From the NCBI GenBank assembly GCA_031281385.1, contig JAITFL010000165.1:1-17400 (forward strand): a stretch of DNA of 17,400 nt, in the 5' to 3' direction. Origin of the DNA: Holophagales bacterium. GTDB taxonomy: Bacteria > Acidobacteriota > Holophagae > Holophagales > Holophagaceae. A program made the translations under genes and the position numbers. Every line of letters starts with the position of its first letter. The stretch's first letter is position 1. The notes beneath the pieces are model-generated. The model saw only the letters and a list, made by a program, of their open reading frames with translations. It had not been told where the DNA came from and did no database searches. Positions 1 through 6,914 of this stretch are shown here, piece by piece.

Positions 1-1
1 C

Positions 2-235
2 CTAGACAAGTTCGCAGCGCAGACCCGGGCGTCCGTGTCGGCCACAAGGGAGCAGGCCAAGACTGGTTCAGAAGTTGCCATGCAGGTGGAGACCAGCGTG
101 AAAGAGTCCACAGCCATAGCCTCAGCCACGCACGAGATGGCATCCACCACCCACGAGGTGTCCCGCACCGCATCGGAAATGGCCGACCTCGCCCACCAGC
201 TGCAGAGGCAGGTGCATATGTTCAAACTGGCATGA
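2..235 (+). CDS. Methyl-accepting chemotaxis protein, C-terminal end (5' truncated by window)
   Basis: The reading frame is open from base 2 and ends with TGA at 233-235, so only the last 77 or so residues are present. The visible part is Ala/Ser/Thr/Glu-rich heptad sequence (for example ATHEMASTTHEVSRTASEM) followed by a closing LQRQVHMFKLA. This is the usual end of the cytoplasmic signalling coiled coil of chemoreceptors, whose last residues often read as a variant of LV-x-x-FKL. The GTG at 35 is an internal codon and not the start. In the family this region returns from the hairpin tip that contacts CheA and CheW, and carries methylation sites. No CheR/CheB-tethering pentapeptide is seen. 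The next gene begins 15 bp downstream, so the receptor is probably cotranscribed with the c-di-GMP phosphodiesterase. The sensory domain lies outside the window, so its ligand cannot be guessed. Confidence 0.85.
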   Translation, partial: LDKFAAQTRASVSATREQAKTGSEVAMQVETSVKESTAIASATHEMASTTHEVSRTASEMADLAHQLQRQVHMFKLA

Positions 236-250
236 GGCACAGTTGCGACT

Positions 251-2044
251 ATGGCGAACAGACCACAAATTGACTCGAAGTTCAAGCAAAACCTATTTCA
301 GACCATCGTCAACGATGCGCCAATCGCCTATATTTTCATAGACAAGTCGTTCAGGGTGGTGTTCGGGAACGACCACTACCTGCAGAGCAGAAAGATCGAC
401 AGGAGCCACCTGCGGGGTTCCAAGTGCTACGCTATAGCCAACAACGGGCGACCCTGCCATAGCTGCGTCGTAAGGGACGTGTTTGATAAGGGCGAGCCCT
501 GCACGATTCTGCGCAAGGACATCCTAGCGGACGGTTCCCACACGTACTCGGAGGATCTCGCCGTCCCGATAAGGGATCCCAAAACCGGCTCCATCGAGTA
601 CGTGCTAGAGATAATGATGGACAGGACGGCGGAGATGGACATGCGGGAGCGCAACTTCGCCGACTTTCGCCAGATAATCAATTCGTTTATGCGACTGCTG
701 GAGGAAAAGGACTTTGCCACCTGCCAGCACTCCAGGCACGTCAGCACCATCAGCGCTAAGCTGACGCGCTACCTTGGCCTGGGGCAGACCGCGGTTTTCA
801 ACGCCACGCTGGGCGGCCTGCTTCACGACTTGGGCAAGCTCTACATACCAGACGCCGTGCTCAACAAAATGGGCAAGTTGGATGACAAGGAATACTCCGT
901 CATCAAAGAGCACCCCGAATTCACGTGGATGGTCATGTCCGGGATGTCAACCTTCAAGCCGCTGAGCGACGTGGCAATAGCCCACCACGAGAGGTGGGAC
1001 GGCAAGGGCTACCCCAAGGGCATCGGCGGTGAGGACATCCCCATAGAGGCCAGAGTAACGGCCATTGCGGACACCTACGACGCCATGACGTCCGACAGGC
1101 CCTACCGCTCTGGCATGTCGCACGAAGCGGCGATGGCCGAGATCAAAAGTGTGGCGGGCACGCAGCTCGACCCGCACCTAGTGGAAAAGTTCGTCAGCAT
1201 GGTCGGGGAGTACGGCTACGACAGGAAATCGCTGGTAGAGGATTACGACGACGATGGAGAATTGCTGGTGACTGCCATGGACGAGGTGAAGGCTCCCTTC
1301 GCCGATGAAATTGTGCTGTACGACCATCAGCCATACTCTGGCGCGGACGAGACCATGGAGTCCCCTGACACCCAATCGGCCACAGTGGACAGCGTGGCCT
1401 TTGGCGAATCGGCAGAAAAACTGCTCGCCTCCGATGAATTCATAAACTCGGTGCTCAATCACACGCCGGCTTTCTACACCCTAATTGACGATGCCTACAA
1501 CATCCTCTACGCATCCGACAACTTCGCGGCCATCCAGAGCAAAACGCGGAACGAGGTTCTGGCTGGCAAGTGCTTCCACTGCGATGGCAAAAAAGAGCCG
1601 TGCTTCATGGGGGAGGGCGGCCTGGCTCTCTGCCAGGCAGTCAGGGCTTTTAGCACGGGCGAAAAACAGAAATCTGTCATTGAAAGGGAGACTCCTAGCG
1701 GTCGGCGGCTCTACCTCGACCAGTACGCCATACCCACCGAGATAGAGGGCCCCGATGGCACAAAAATCAGGTGCTGCCTCGAAATTATGTTCGACAGGAG
1801 CAGGGAGAAGAACCGGCAACTGGCATTCGAGCAGGACATAAGGCATCTGGTGGAGAAGTTGCACGTCATGGTGGATGAGATACTCCCTGACGTTTCCGCC
1901 AACGCCCACCACATACTCCACGAGATCCGCCGCTTCTGCGACTACCTTGGCAATGTCAAGGTCGGCTCATCTGAACATTTCCGCGACCATAGCATAGCCT
2001 CGCCGCCGCAGCGATTTGCCGCAGAGAAACTGATGCAGACTTAA
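251..2044 (+). CDS. PAS - HD-GYP - PAS cyclic-di-GMP phosphodiesterase
   Basis: The 597-residue protein has three parts. A PAS-like domain (about 17-128) carries four cysteines (C59, C69, C72, C84). An HD-GYP domain (about 135-325) shows all the family motifs: H160 and H163, the HD pair H192-D193 in LLHDLGKLYIP, H221, the HHE at 245-247 followed by the GYP signature G253-Y254-P255, and DTYDAMTSDRPYR at 274-286. A second PAS-like domain (about 396-518) again has four cysteines (C441, C444, C451, C461). HD-GYP enzymes hydrolyse c-di-GMP to pGpG or GMP at a binuclear or trinuclear metal site, and all ligands look intact. No membrane segment or signal peptide is seen, so it should be cytoplasmic. 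The acidic linker at 330-385 is low complexity. Start at ATG 251; the Shine-Dalgarno is poor (GAGG about 13 nt upstream), consistent with coupling to the chemoreceptor gene. The clustered cysteines suggest a metal, haem or redox cofactor; that is inference. Confidence 0.93.
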   Translation: MANRPQIDSKFKQNLFQTIVNDAPIAYIFIDKSFRVVFGNDHYLQSRKIDRSHLRGSKCYAIANNGRPCHSCVVRDVFDKGEPCTILRKDILADGSHTYSEDLAVPIRDPKTGSIEYVLEIMMDRTAEMDMRERNFADFRQIINSFMRLLEEKDFATCQHSRHVSTISAKLTRYLGLGQTAVFNATLGGLLHDLGKLYIPDAVLNKMGKLDDKEYSVIKEHPEFTWMVMSGMSTFKPLSDVAIAHHERWDGKGYPKGIGGEDIPIEARVTAIADTYDAMTSDRPYRSGMSHEAAMAEIKSVAGTQLDPHLVEKFVSMVGEYGYDRKSLVEDYDDDGELLVTAMDEVKAPFADEIVLYDHQPYSGADETMESPDTQSATVDSVAFGESAEKLLASDEFINSVLNHTPAFYTLIDDAYNILYASDNFAAIQSKTRNEVLAGKCFHCDGKKEPCFMGEGGLALCQAVRAFSTGEKQKSVIERETPSGRRLYLDQYAIPTEIEGPDGTKIRCCLEIMFDRSREKNRQLAFEQDIRHLVEKLHVMVDEILPDVSANAHHILHEIRRFCDYLGNVKVGSSEHFRDHSIASPPQRFAAEKLMQT

Positions 2045-2077
2045 TAGTTGACTGAATCCATTCTCCGGTTATCAAAA

Positions 2078-3748
2078 ATGACTGAGACCCCATTGACCGC
2101 ACCCTCCAACGAAACGCATGGCACCACCGCGCCTGTGAGTTCTGACGCCTATGCCAGCGCATTGCACAAAGCACTTGAAGTCTTTGTCTCCTACACGGAG
2201 CGTTCATTTGACGACGTAATGTCAAACGGCCTGCACACGATTGCGGACGTGGCGGACTTAGACAGGATACTCGTCTTCCGCGTCTGGGCAAAAAAGAGCG
2301 ACAATGCCGGAGAAGTCTATCGCTGGGACAGAGCCGAAGGCGGAACCAGGCCTGTTGATGAGAATCTGAGGCTGTTGCCCGTCACCCCTGCTATGAAACG
2401 CTGGGTTGCCTCGGTGTCCAAAGATTGCTGCGTGTCCCTGCGGCGCAGCGAATTTACGGAGGAGGAAGCTGCCTTCCTGACACCGCGCGGTGTGATGTCA
2501 ATCCTGATAGTGCCAGTTTTTATCGAGGGCGAAATATGGGGGATCGTCACATTTCACGACAACAGAAACGAACGAGAATTTGACGAAGGCTGCACCGCGC
2601 TGCTGCGCTCGGTCGCCCGGCTGTGCGTCTCCACGATCATACGAGATGAAAAGACAAAGAGCCTTGAGCGGGCAATGGAATCCCTCAAATACCGCGAAAT
2701 GATGACAAACGCGCTCAACCATGCTTCAATCGTGTTCCTCTCAGAAAACGAGAAAAAAATTGCTGACATGATGCACAAGGGCGCCAGCCTGATAGCGGAC
2801 TTGGCCGACGTCGACAGGGTGGTCCTCTACCGCAACCATTCCATGAACGACAAGATGTACAGCACGCAGGTCTATCGCTGGACCAAGGAGGAGGGCGGGA
2901 GCGCAGAGCTGGTCGAATCACTTGGGGACGTCCCATTCGAGGAAGTGATACCGAACTGGAACGCGTTCTTCACGGAACGCATTTTCGTGAACAGCCCGGC
3001 GCACCTGCTGCTCGACCCCGAAAGGGCCATCCTCCAGAAGCACGGGGTCAAGTCGGTTGTGGTAATAGCCATATACATCAACCAAATTTTCTGGGGTTTC
3101 GCGATCTTTGAGGATACGCACAGAACGCGGTACTTCAAGTACGACGTTGTTGAAATGCTGCAATCTGCGGCGTTTTTGTTCGCCAACGCCTTTATCCGAG
3201 CCGAAGTGGACTATGACGCATTCACGGGCATCTACAATAGGCAGTACTTCGACCGCTCCATGAAGGGCATCATCAAGAGCCACTCCCGCTCGGGCGACCT
3301 TCTGAGTCTGATGATGATCGACATAGACTTTTTCAAGCAATACAACGACACGCACGGCCACATCGAAGGCGACAAGTGCATCAAGGCTGTCGCGCAGGCC
3401 CTCGCCCAGTGCCTAAAGCGGGAGAACGACTTTTTGGTGAGATTCGGCGGCGACGAATTTGTTGTTGTACTGCCCAACACCTCCGACCTTGGAGCGATAA
3501 TGATGGCCGACAAAATGCTGGACGAAATACGGAACTGCAATCTGCCGCATGGAAAAAGCGAAGCGGCGGATCATGTGACCGTTTCCATAGGGGTCACGAC
3601 TGGCAAGGTGCAGCACACAGACACAGCCGATGACTTTGTAAAAATAGCCGATGAACAGCTATACGAATCCAAAAGAAACGGGCGCAACCAGTATTCGTTT
3701 GGTGGCAAACAAGGACAGATTGCCGAAATATTGTTCCGCGGCGGGTAG
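2078..3748 (+). CDS. Tandem GAF-like sensor diguanylate cyclase (GGDEF)
   Basis: The 556-residue protein has two related GAF-like domains (about 28-190 and 210-375) and a GGDEF domain (about 380-545). The two sensors share landmarks: IADVADLDRILVFR with VYRWDRAEGG in the first, and IADLADVDRVVLYR with VYRWTKEEGG in the second. This points to internal duplication. The catalytic domain has metal-binding D415 in MMIDIDFF and the active-site GGDEF at 457-461 in VRFGGDEF. An RxxD product-inhibition site (R448 to D451, REND) lies the standard five residues before it. It is expected to make c-di-GMP from two GTP and to be inhibited by its product. No membrane segments. I prefer ATG 2078; an in-frame TTG at 2048, only 3 bp after the HD-GYP stop, would add ten residues, and neither has a clear ribosome site. 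The tight spacing suggests one transcript with the opposing phosphodiesterase. The GAF ligand is unknown. Confidence 0.93.
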   Translation: MTETPLTAPSNETHGTTAPVSSDAYASALHKALEVFVSYTERSFDDVMSNGLHTIADVADLDRILVFRVWAKKSDNAGEVYRWDRAEGGTRPVDENLRLLPVTPAMKRWVASVSKDCCVSLRRSEFTEEEAAFLTPRGVMSILIVPVFIEGEIWGIVTFHDNRNEREFDEGCTALLRSVARLCVSTIIRDEKTKSLERAMESLKYREMMTNALNHASIVFLSENEKKIADMMHKGASLIADLADVDRVVLYRNHSMNDKMYSTQVYRWTKEEGGSAELVESLGDVPFEEVIPNWNAFFTERIFVNSPAHLLLDPERAILQKHGVKSVVVIAIYINQIFWGFAIFEDTHRTRYFKYDVVEMLQSAAFLFANAFIRAEVDYDAFTGIYNRQYFDRSMKGIIKSHSRSGDLLSLMMIDIDFFKQYNDTHGHIEGDKCIKAVAQALAQCLKRENDFLVRFGGDEFVVVLPNTSDLGAIMMADKMLDEIRNCNLPHGKSEAADHVTVSIGVTTGKVQHTDTADDFVKIADEQLYESKRNGRNQYSFGGKQGQIAEILFRGG

Positions 3749-3827
3749 GGGCTGCGTAGCCGACGGCTGGGCTTGGACTCTTCCTCTTTAACGAGCGAGC
3801 GGGCAGGATTCAAAACACAAGGCCAAT

Positions 3828-4088
3828 ATGCGAAAAGTGATATACACTCGGACTAGATGGGGCAATGGGAAGCAGCACAAGCTTGCCTACCGCAGACTGC
3901 CGGCTTGGCGCTACCAAGATGCTTATCGCTTAAAGGGTACAAGGAAAAGGGGGCTTTACATTCCGCCTTTGCCTGGCGCACACGAACTCCTCTTCTATAT
4001 TCTAAAGCGCAGGCACGGGCTGAATTACGATCTGCTGGTCAAGCGGAGCGGCGATTTCGGGGTCTGCCTGTACATCCACCGCGTCTGA
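3828..4088 (+). CDS. Possible small basic protein, unknown function
   Basis: This 86-residue ORF starts at ATG 3828 with an AAGG five or so bases upstream and ends at TGA 4086-4088. It is rich in Arg, Lys and Tyr (for example RGLYIPPLPGAHELLFYILK), has no signal peptide and matches nothing I recognise. The second half favours C or G at third codon positions, as the neighbouring real genes do, which argues for coding. The first half does not. It is isolated, 79 bp after the diguanylate cyclase and 213 bp before the next gene. A frame overlapping it (3857-4207) is also open, so chance cannot be excluded. Confidence 0.4.
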   Translation: MRKVIYTRTRWGNGKQHKLAYRRLPAWRYQDAYRLKGTRKRGLYIPPLPGAHELLFYILKRRHGLNYDLLVKRSGDFGVCLYIHRV

Positions 4089-4301
4089 CTGAGGCATGTT
4101 GGCATCGGCGCCAGGCACTGCGGATGAACCTAATGCGATTGGACAACGCAACCATTAGAATCAAATATGTAGTCCCCGCAAAAACAGGTACACCGAACCC
4201 CGCCTGACCAAGCAGACTCAGGCGGCAGAACAAATCGTCGGGCCGGCGGCAGGAAGCTCCAAAAGGACGCTACGCCCACCGCCGCTGAACAAGGAGCAGA
4301 C
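4089..4301 (+). other. Intergenic region with a possible dispersed-repeat fragment
   Basis: I see no convincing gene here. CCCCGC occurs twice in the same orientation (4174-4179 and 4198-4203). Read on the minus strand, this stretch gives GVPVFAGTT, a phrase often produced when short dispersed intergenic repeats are translated by chance. A TAGAAT at 4156-4161 resembles a -10 box, but I find no matching -35. The region ends in a strong AAGGAG ribosome site for the next gene. Confidence 0.3.
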
Positions 4302-4925
4302 ATGCAAGACAAAAACAGGCTGCCAGACGACTTTGATGGGATCCTCGAACTGGGGCGCGAGGCGCGGGAATCCTTCGTTGAGTACATGGCTGCGCTCGCC
4401 AAGAGGCTGGCAGCCAAAGGGATCAAATACGAATTCTCCCAAAAGGGCTATACGACTTGGTACACAGACGGGGAAGGCTACGGGGACTGGGTCACGGTTT
4501 ACATGCTCGAGGAAGCTGCCGCGAAACGAAGCGAGAACTGGGGGCAAATGCCAGAGCAGCTGCATGGGCATGACAGCCGCTTCCACTCTTTGGCAGACCT
4601 CATTGAATCGCAGATGGACGCCATACAATTGTACCCATTGCGGGCAAAAGCGGAAGACGCACTCACTGACTTCATGGCGGCGATAGGCAAATGGGCGCTA
4701 GACGATGGGGGCTTTGAATACGAAGAAGATTCCGAAGATTACCGCATCATAGTCGCGCATGATCCAGAAGGGTCCAACGCCACGTTTGCAAAAGGGGACG
4801 TGTTCCACACTTCTCCGTGGATCCTCCCAGAGATGCTGGAAAGGGCGGATCCGCTGCGCCAAACAGCGGAAACAGCCATAGAGGAAAACAATGGGAACAG
4901 AAAACATTGGGAATTATCCAGTTGA
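4302..4925 (+). CDS. Acidic two-repeat protein of unknown function
   Basis: The 207-residue protein starts at ATG 4302, five bases after a textbook AAGGAG, so it is very likely translated. It is strongly acidic, has no signal peptide or membrane segment, and I do not recognise a family. It appears to be two copies of one unit. The first (about 21-80) contains FVEYMAALAKRLAAKGIKYE followed by a Trp/Tyr-rich strand segment. The second (about 117-175) contains LTDFMAAIGKWALDDGGFEY followed by DYRIIVAHD. Each reads as a helix then beta strands. The PilZ-domain gene begins 41 bp downstream, and a short CATGG/CCATG hairpin sits in that gap (4926-4938). The two are probably cotranscribed, so a role with the c-di-GMP receptor is a reasonable but unproven guess. 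Confidence 0.75.
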   Translation: MQDKNRLPDDFDGILELGREARESFVEYMAALAKRLAAKGIKYEFSQKGYTTWYTDGEGYGDWVTVYMLEEAAAKRSENWGQMPEQLHGHDSRFHSLADLIESQMDAIQLYPLRAKAEDALTDFMAAIGKWALDDGGFEYEEDSEDYRIIVAHDPEGSNATFAKGDVFHTSPWILPEMLERADPLRQTAETAIEENNGNRKHWELSS

Positions 4926-4954
4926 CATGGAATCCATGAACCGCCGCAAATTGT

Positions 4955-4960
4955 AGGAGA
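4955..4960 (+). promoter_or_regulatory. Ribosome binding site fixing a TTG start
   Basis: AGGAGA lies six bases before TTG 4967. No upstream ATG is in frame, and the next in-frame Met falls 22 residues later inside the conserved N-terminal domain. The site therefore decides the non-ATG start of the PilZ gene. Confidence 0.75.
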
Positions 4961-4966
4961 CTAACG

Positions 4967-6064
4967 TTGAAGATCGAGCGCAGCAAGGACAAAATCCGCA
5001 ACATCATCGAAGGCGCCTGTGCAAAGAAGGCCATGCTCGTGTTCGTGACGCCGTATCTGAGGTTAGAGTCTAGCTTCGCGGGTATTTCTGGCGATGAAGT
5101 TTACGCCAGCGTGTCGAGCGGGCAGAGGGACGCTCTTTATTCTCTCAGGGCGAGCGATGTCAGGGTCCGTTTCCCGCATAGGTCAGGTTTTTGGGAGTGG
5201 CCCGCAAAAATACTTGGGTTCGGCTCGCACAGAAACCCAAATGTCCTGGCATTGGGAATGCCCAAGGAACTCCGCGAAAACGATGACCGCGAGTCATTCC
5301 GAGTGGCTGTTGCGGGCAATCTGGCCGCAACGATAAGCACTCCAAATATGGAAATCGTCAGCGCCTCTGTTTTGGATGTCAGCGTAAGTGGCGCCAAGTT
5401 GAGCATCGGGAGCGGCGGCATCGCCAGGGTCTTGAAATGGGGCGACATGATCGACCTGACCATCCCAATTCCCGGCATACCCACAATCAACACCAAGGCC
5501 GTGGTCCGCCATATGGATGACTTCGGCTTCGGTGTCCAATATGTCCCCAGATTGGGAAAGTACATGCTAGAGTCTCTTGTGTCTTGGGTGTTCAGGAAAC
5601 AAGAGGAGGAGAAAGAGAGGCTTGCATTATTCGGAGGAAGCGCAGAGGGCCGGGAGGGTCAACAAACTTCTGCCAAATCGCTGGAGTGCAAGGTGCTTAT
5701 TGTCACATCCGATTATGAGGCCCATGGTGCTATCAAGGATGCGCTGACAGACGAAATGGCCCTCCTGCATTCCGTGCCATCCGTGGCGAGCATGAAGAAC
5801 ATGCTTGCAGAGATGCCGCATCTGGTCGTTTTGCACATTTTGGGCGGCAACTTGGAAACAAAGCGTTTGATGAAGGCCCTTGCCGCTTTGGTCCCCAAGG
5901 GGGTACCCATTTTGTTGCTCGGCAGCGACATAGACAGCAGCGTACTCTTTGAGCTAGGAAGGGAATGGGGGGCGGCTGTTTCAATCGGTTGGGCAAGAGA
6001 GAGAGGGGTTCTGGTTCAGAGGCTCATTGTCGGCTTGCTTAGGGAGCGTTTTGGCGCCGAATAA
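4967..6064 (+). CDS. PilZ-domain c-di-GMP receptor fused to a degenerate receiver domain
   Basis: The 365-residue protein has a YcgR-like N-terminal beta domain (about 20-100), a PilZ domain (about 103-210) and a C-terminal receiver-like domain (about 240-365). The PilZ domain has both c-di-GMP-binding motifs: RxxxR at R108-R112 (RESFR) and DxSxxG at D137-G142 (DVSVSG), with GFGVQYV at 187-193 closing the barrel. Binding of c-di-GMP is therefore expected. A charged linker (210-238) leads to the receiver-like fold. There the acidic pocket reads TSD where an active receiver has DDD, the phospho-acceptor Asp position appears to be His290 (LVVLHI), and no clear switch Thr or Lys is visible. It is probably a phosphorylation-independent interaction module. 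YcgR-type proteins usually act as flagellar brakes; a PilZ-receiver order is unusual. TTG start supported by AGGAGA. Probably transcribed with the acidic protein upstream. Confidence 0.9.
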   Translation: MKIERSKDKIRNIIEGACAKKAMLVFVTPYLRLESSFAGISGDEVYASVSSGQRDALYSLRASDVRVRFPHRSGFWEWPAKILGFGSHRNPNVLALGMPKELRENDDRESFRVAVAGNLAATISTPNMEIVSASVLDVSVSGAKLSIGSGGIARVLKWGDMIDLTIPIPGIPTINTKAVVRHMDDFGFGVQYVPRLGKYMLESLVSWVFRKQEEEKERLALFGGSAEGREGQQTSAKSLECKVLIVTSDYEAHGAIKDALTDEMALLHSVPSVASMKNMLAEMPHLVVLHILGGNLETKRLMKALAALVPKGVPILLLGSDIDSSVLFELGREWGAAVSIGWARERGVLVQRLIVGLLRERFGAE

Positions 6065-6103
6065 GGCCAAGCCGTGTCGATTCTTTGGTTCCAATTCCAA
6101 ATT

Positions 6104-6119
6104 GAATCAGCATTGATTC
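6104..6119. promoter_or_regulatory. Perfect palindrome upstream of the nuclease-like gene
   Basis: GAATCA, a GCAT spacer and TGATTC form a perfect 6 bp inverted repeat, 30 bp before the next start codon and 40 bp after the PilZ stop. No T tract follows, so a terminator is unlikely. A dimeric repressor site is possible. Confidence 0.35.
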
Positions 6120-6149
6120 GGTATCGCCGTCGGTTTTTGAGGTATCTGC

Positions 6150-6869
6150 ATGTTTTCGAATGAAGAGGCTTTCCTCGGCGTTGATTTGCGCGGCTATCAA
6201 AGGTCGTTTCGCGCCGTCCGCTATGTCTTCGACCACAAGGCGGATTCAAGGCTCCTTTCTTCCATAGCCGACCGCGGCTCGGAGCTTGCGGGCCGGGTCA
6301 ACCAAGCTCTGGCCGATTCAACCTCCATCTACAGAGACCCCGAAAGGCTCGAGAACAGCTGTATCAGCGGCATTCTCTCAAAGTTTTGCTGGAAGTCGTA
6401 TTTGAATCGCCGGGCCGGTTTCAGATTCGCCGTGGAACCCGCTCCCAGCGGGGTGAGGGAACAGATTGACCTTGTGACAATCGGCGGCCACAGCATCGAA
6501 GTGAGGTCTTCTTTCCCGCGCAGCGGCATCAAGTTCGCCCTGTTCAATCACTCTCACCAGTTTGACGTCCTTGGCCCCGGCAGCGCCTCAGTCAGGCCCG
6601 GAGAGGTCTGCAAGGATTTTTATGTCAGGGCCCTGTACCCGTTTGCTTCCAGCGCTTTTTGGAGCCGTTTCACCAGCAGGCTGGAGGTGTATCTGACTGG
6701 CGGGGCCACTTGGAATATGATGGCAGATCCCGCATATTTCATAGAGAAAGACCTTCAGCCGGAGGATGACGTATTTTCCTGCGGGGAAAAAAGCTGCTAC
6801 CGCGTTGTGCCTCTGTCGCTCGCCCTTGACACGCCGGACATCGCCGACTACATCATTTCCTGCACGTAG
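6150..6869 (+). CDS. Unknown protein with possible PD-(D/E)XK-like nuclease core
   Basis: The 239-residue protein starts at ATG 6150 with TGAGGT ending seven bases upstream. It has no signal peptide or membrane segment. A helical N-terminal part (about 40-85, with ENSCISGILSKFCWKSYLN) leads to IDLVTIGGHSIEVRSSF, where D107, E117 and R119 lie in two beta strands in the arrangement of a PD-(D/E)XK active site, with Arg in place of the usual Lys. The remainder (PGEVCKDFYVRALYPF and similar) looks globular. Restriction enzymes and repair nucleases share this core, but the match is short and I cannot name a family. No methyltransferase neighbour is present, so an ordinary restriction-modification pair is not supported. 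It stands alone between a palindrome and a convergent signalling gene. Confidence 0.6.
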   Translation: MFSNEEAFLGVDLRGYQRSFRAVRYVFDHKADSRLLSSIADRGSELAGRVNQALADSTSIYRDPERLENSCISGILSKFCWKSYLNRRAGFRFAVEPAPSGVREQIDLVTIGGHSIEVRSSFPRSGIKFALFNHSHQFDVLGPGSASVRPGEVCKDFYVRALYPFASSAFWSRFTSRLEVYLTGGATWNMMADPAYFIEKDLQPEDDVFSCGEKSCYRVVPLSLALDTPDIADYIISCT

Positions 6870-6883
6870 GTTCCCCCGCACGC

Positions 6884-6905
6884 GCTCGAACTCAACAATT
6901 CGGGC
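6884..6905. terminator. Hairpin between convergent genes, weak terminator candidate
   Basis: GCTCGAA and TTCGGGC can form a 7 bp stem (one G-T pair) with an 8-base loop, within the 45 bp between two convergent stop codons. Neither strand shows a T run after it, so intrinsic termination would be inefficient. This is a position-based suggestion. Confidence 0.25.
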
Positions 6906-6914
6906 TGGCTAGGG

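Noticed and set aside
3749..3800. Possible terminator after the GAF cyclase (AGCC-GAC-GGCT)
   Set aside because: The stem is only 4 bp, competes with an overlapping GGCT/AGCC pairing, and is followed by a broken pyrimidine stretch rather than a T run.
427..3813. Many long minus-strand open frames across the phosphodiesterase and cyclase genes
   Set aside because: They lie antisense to genes with complete conserved motifs, have low-complexity Arg/Cys/Ser-rich products and lack ribosome sites.
3857..4207. 116-codon plus-strand frame overlapping the small basic ORF
   Set aside because: The product is Ala/Arg/Pro mixed without pattern, no ribosome site precedes the ATG, and it runs into the repeat-like intergenic sequence.
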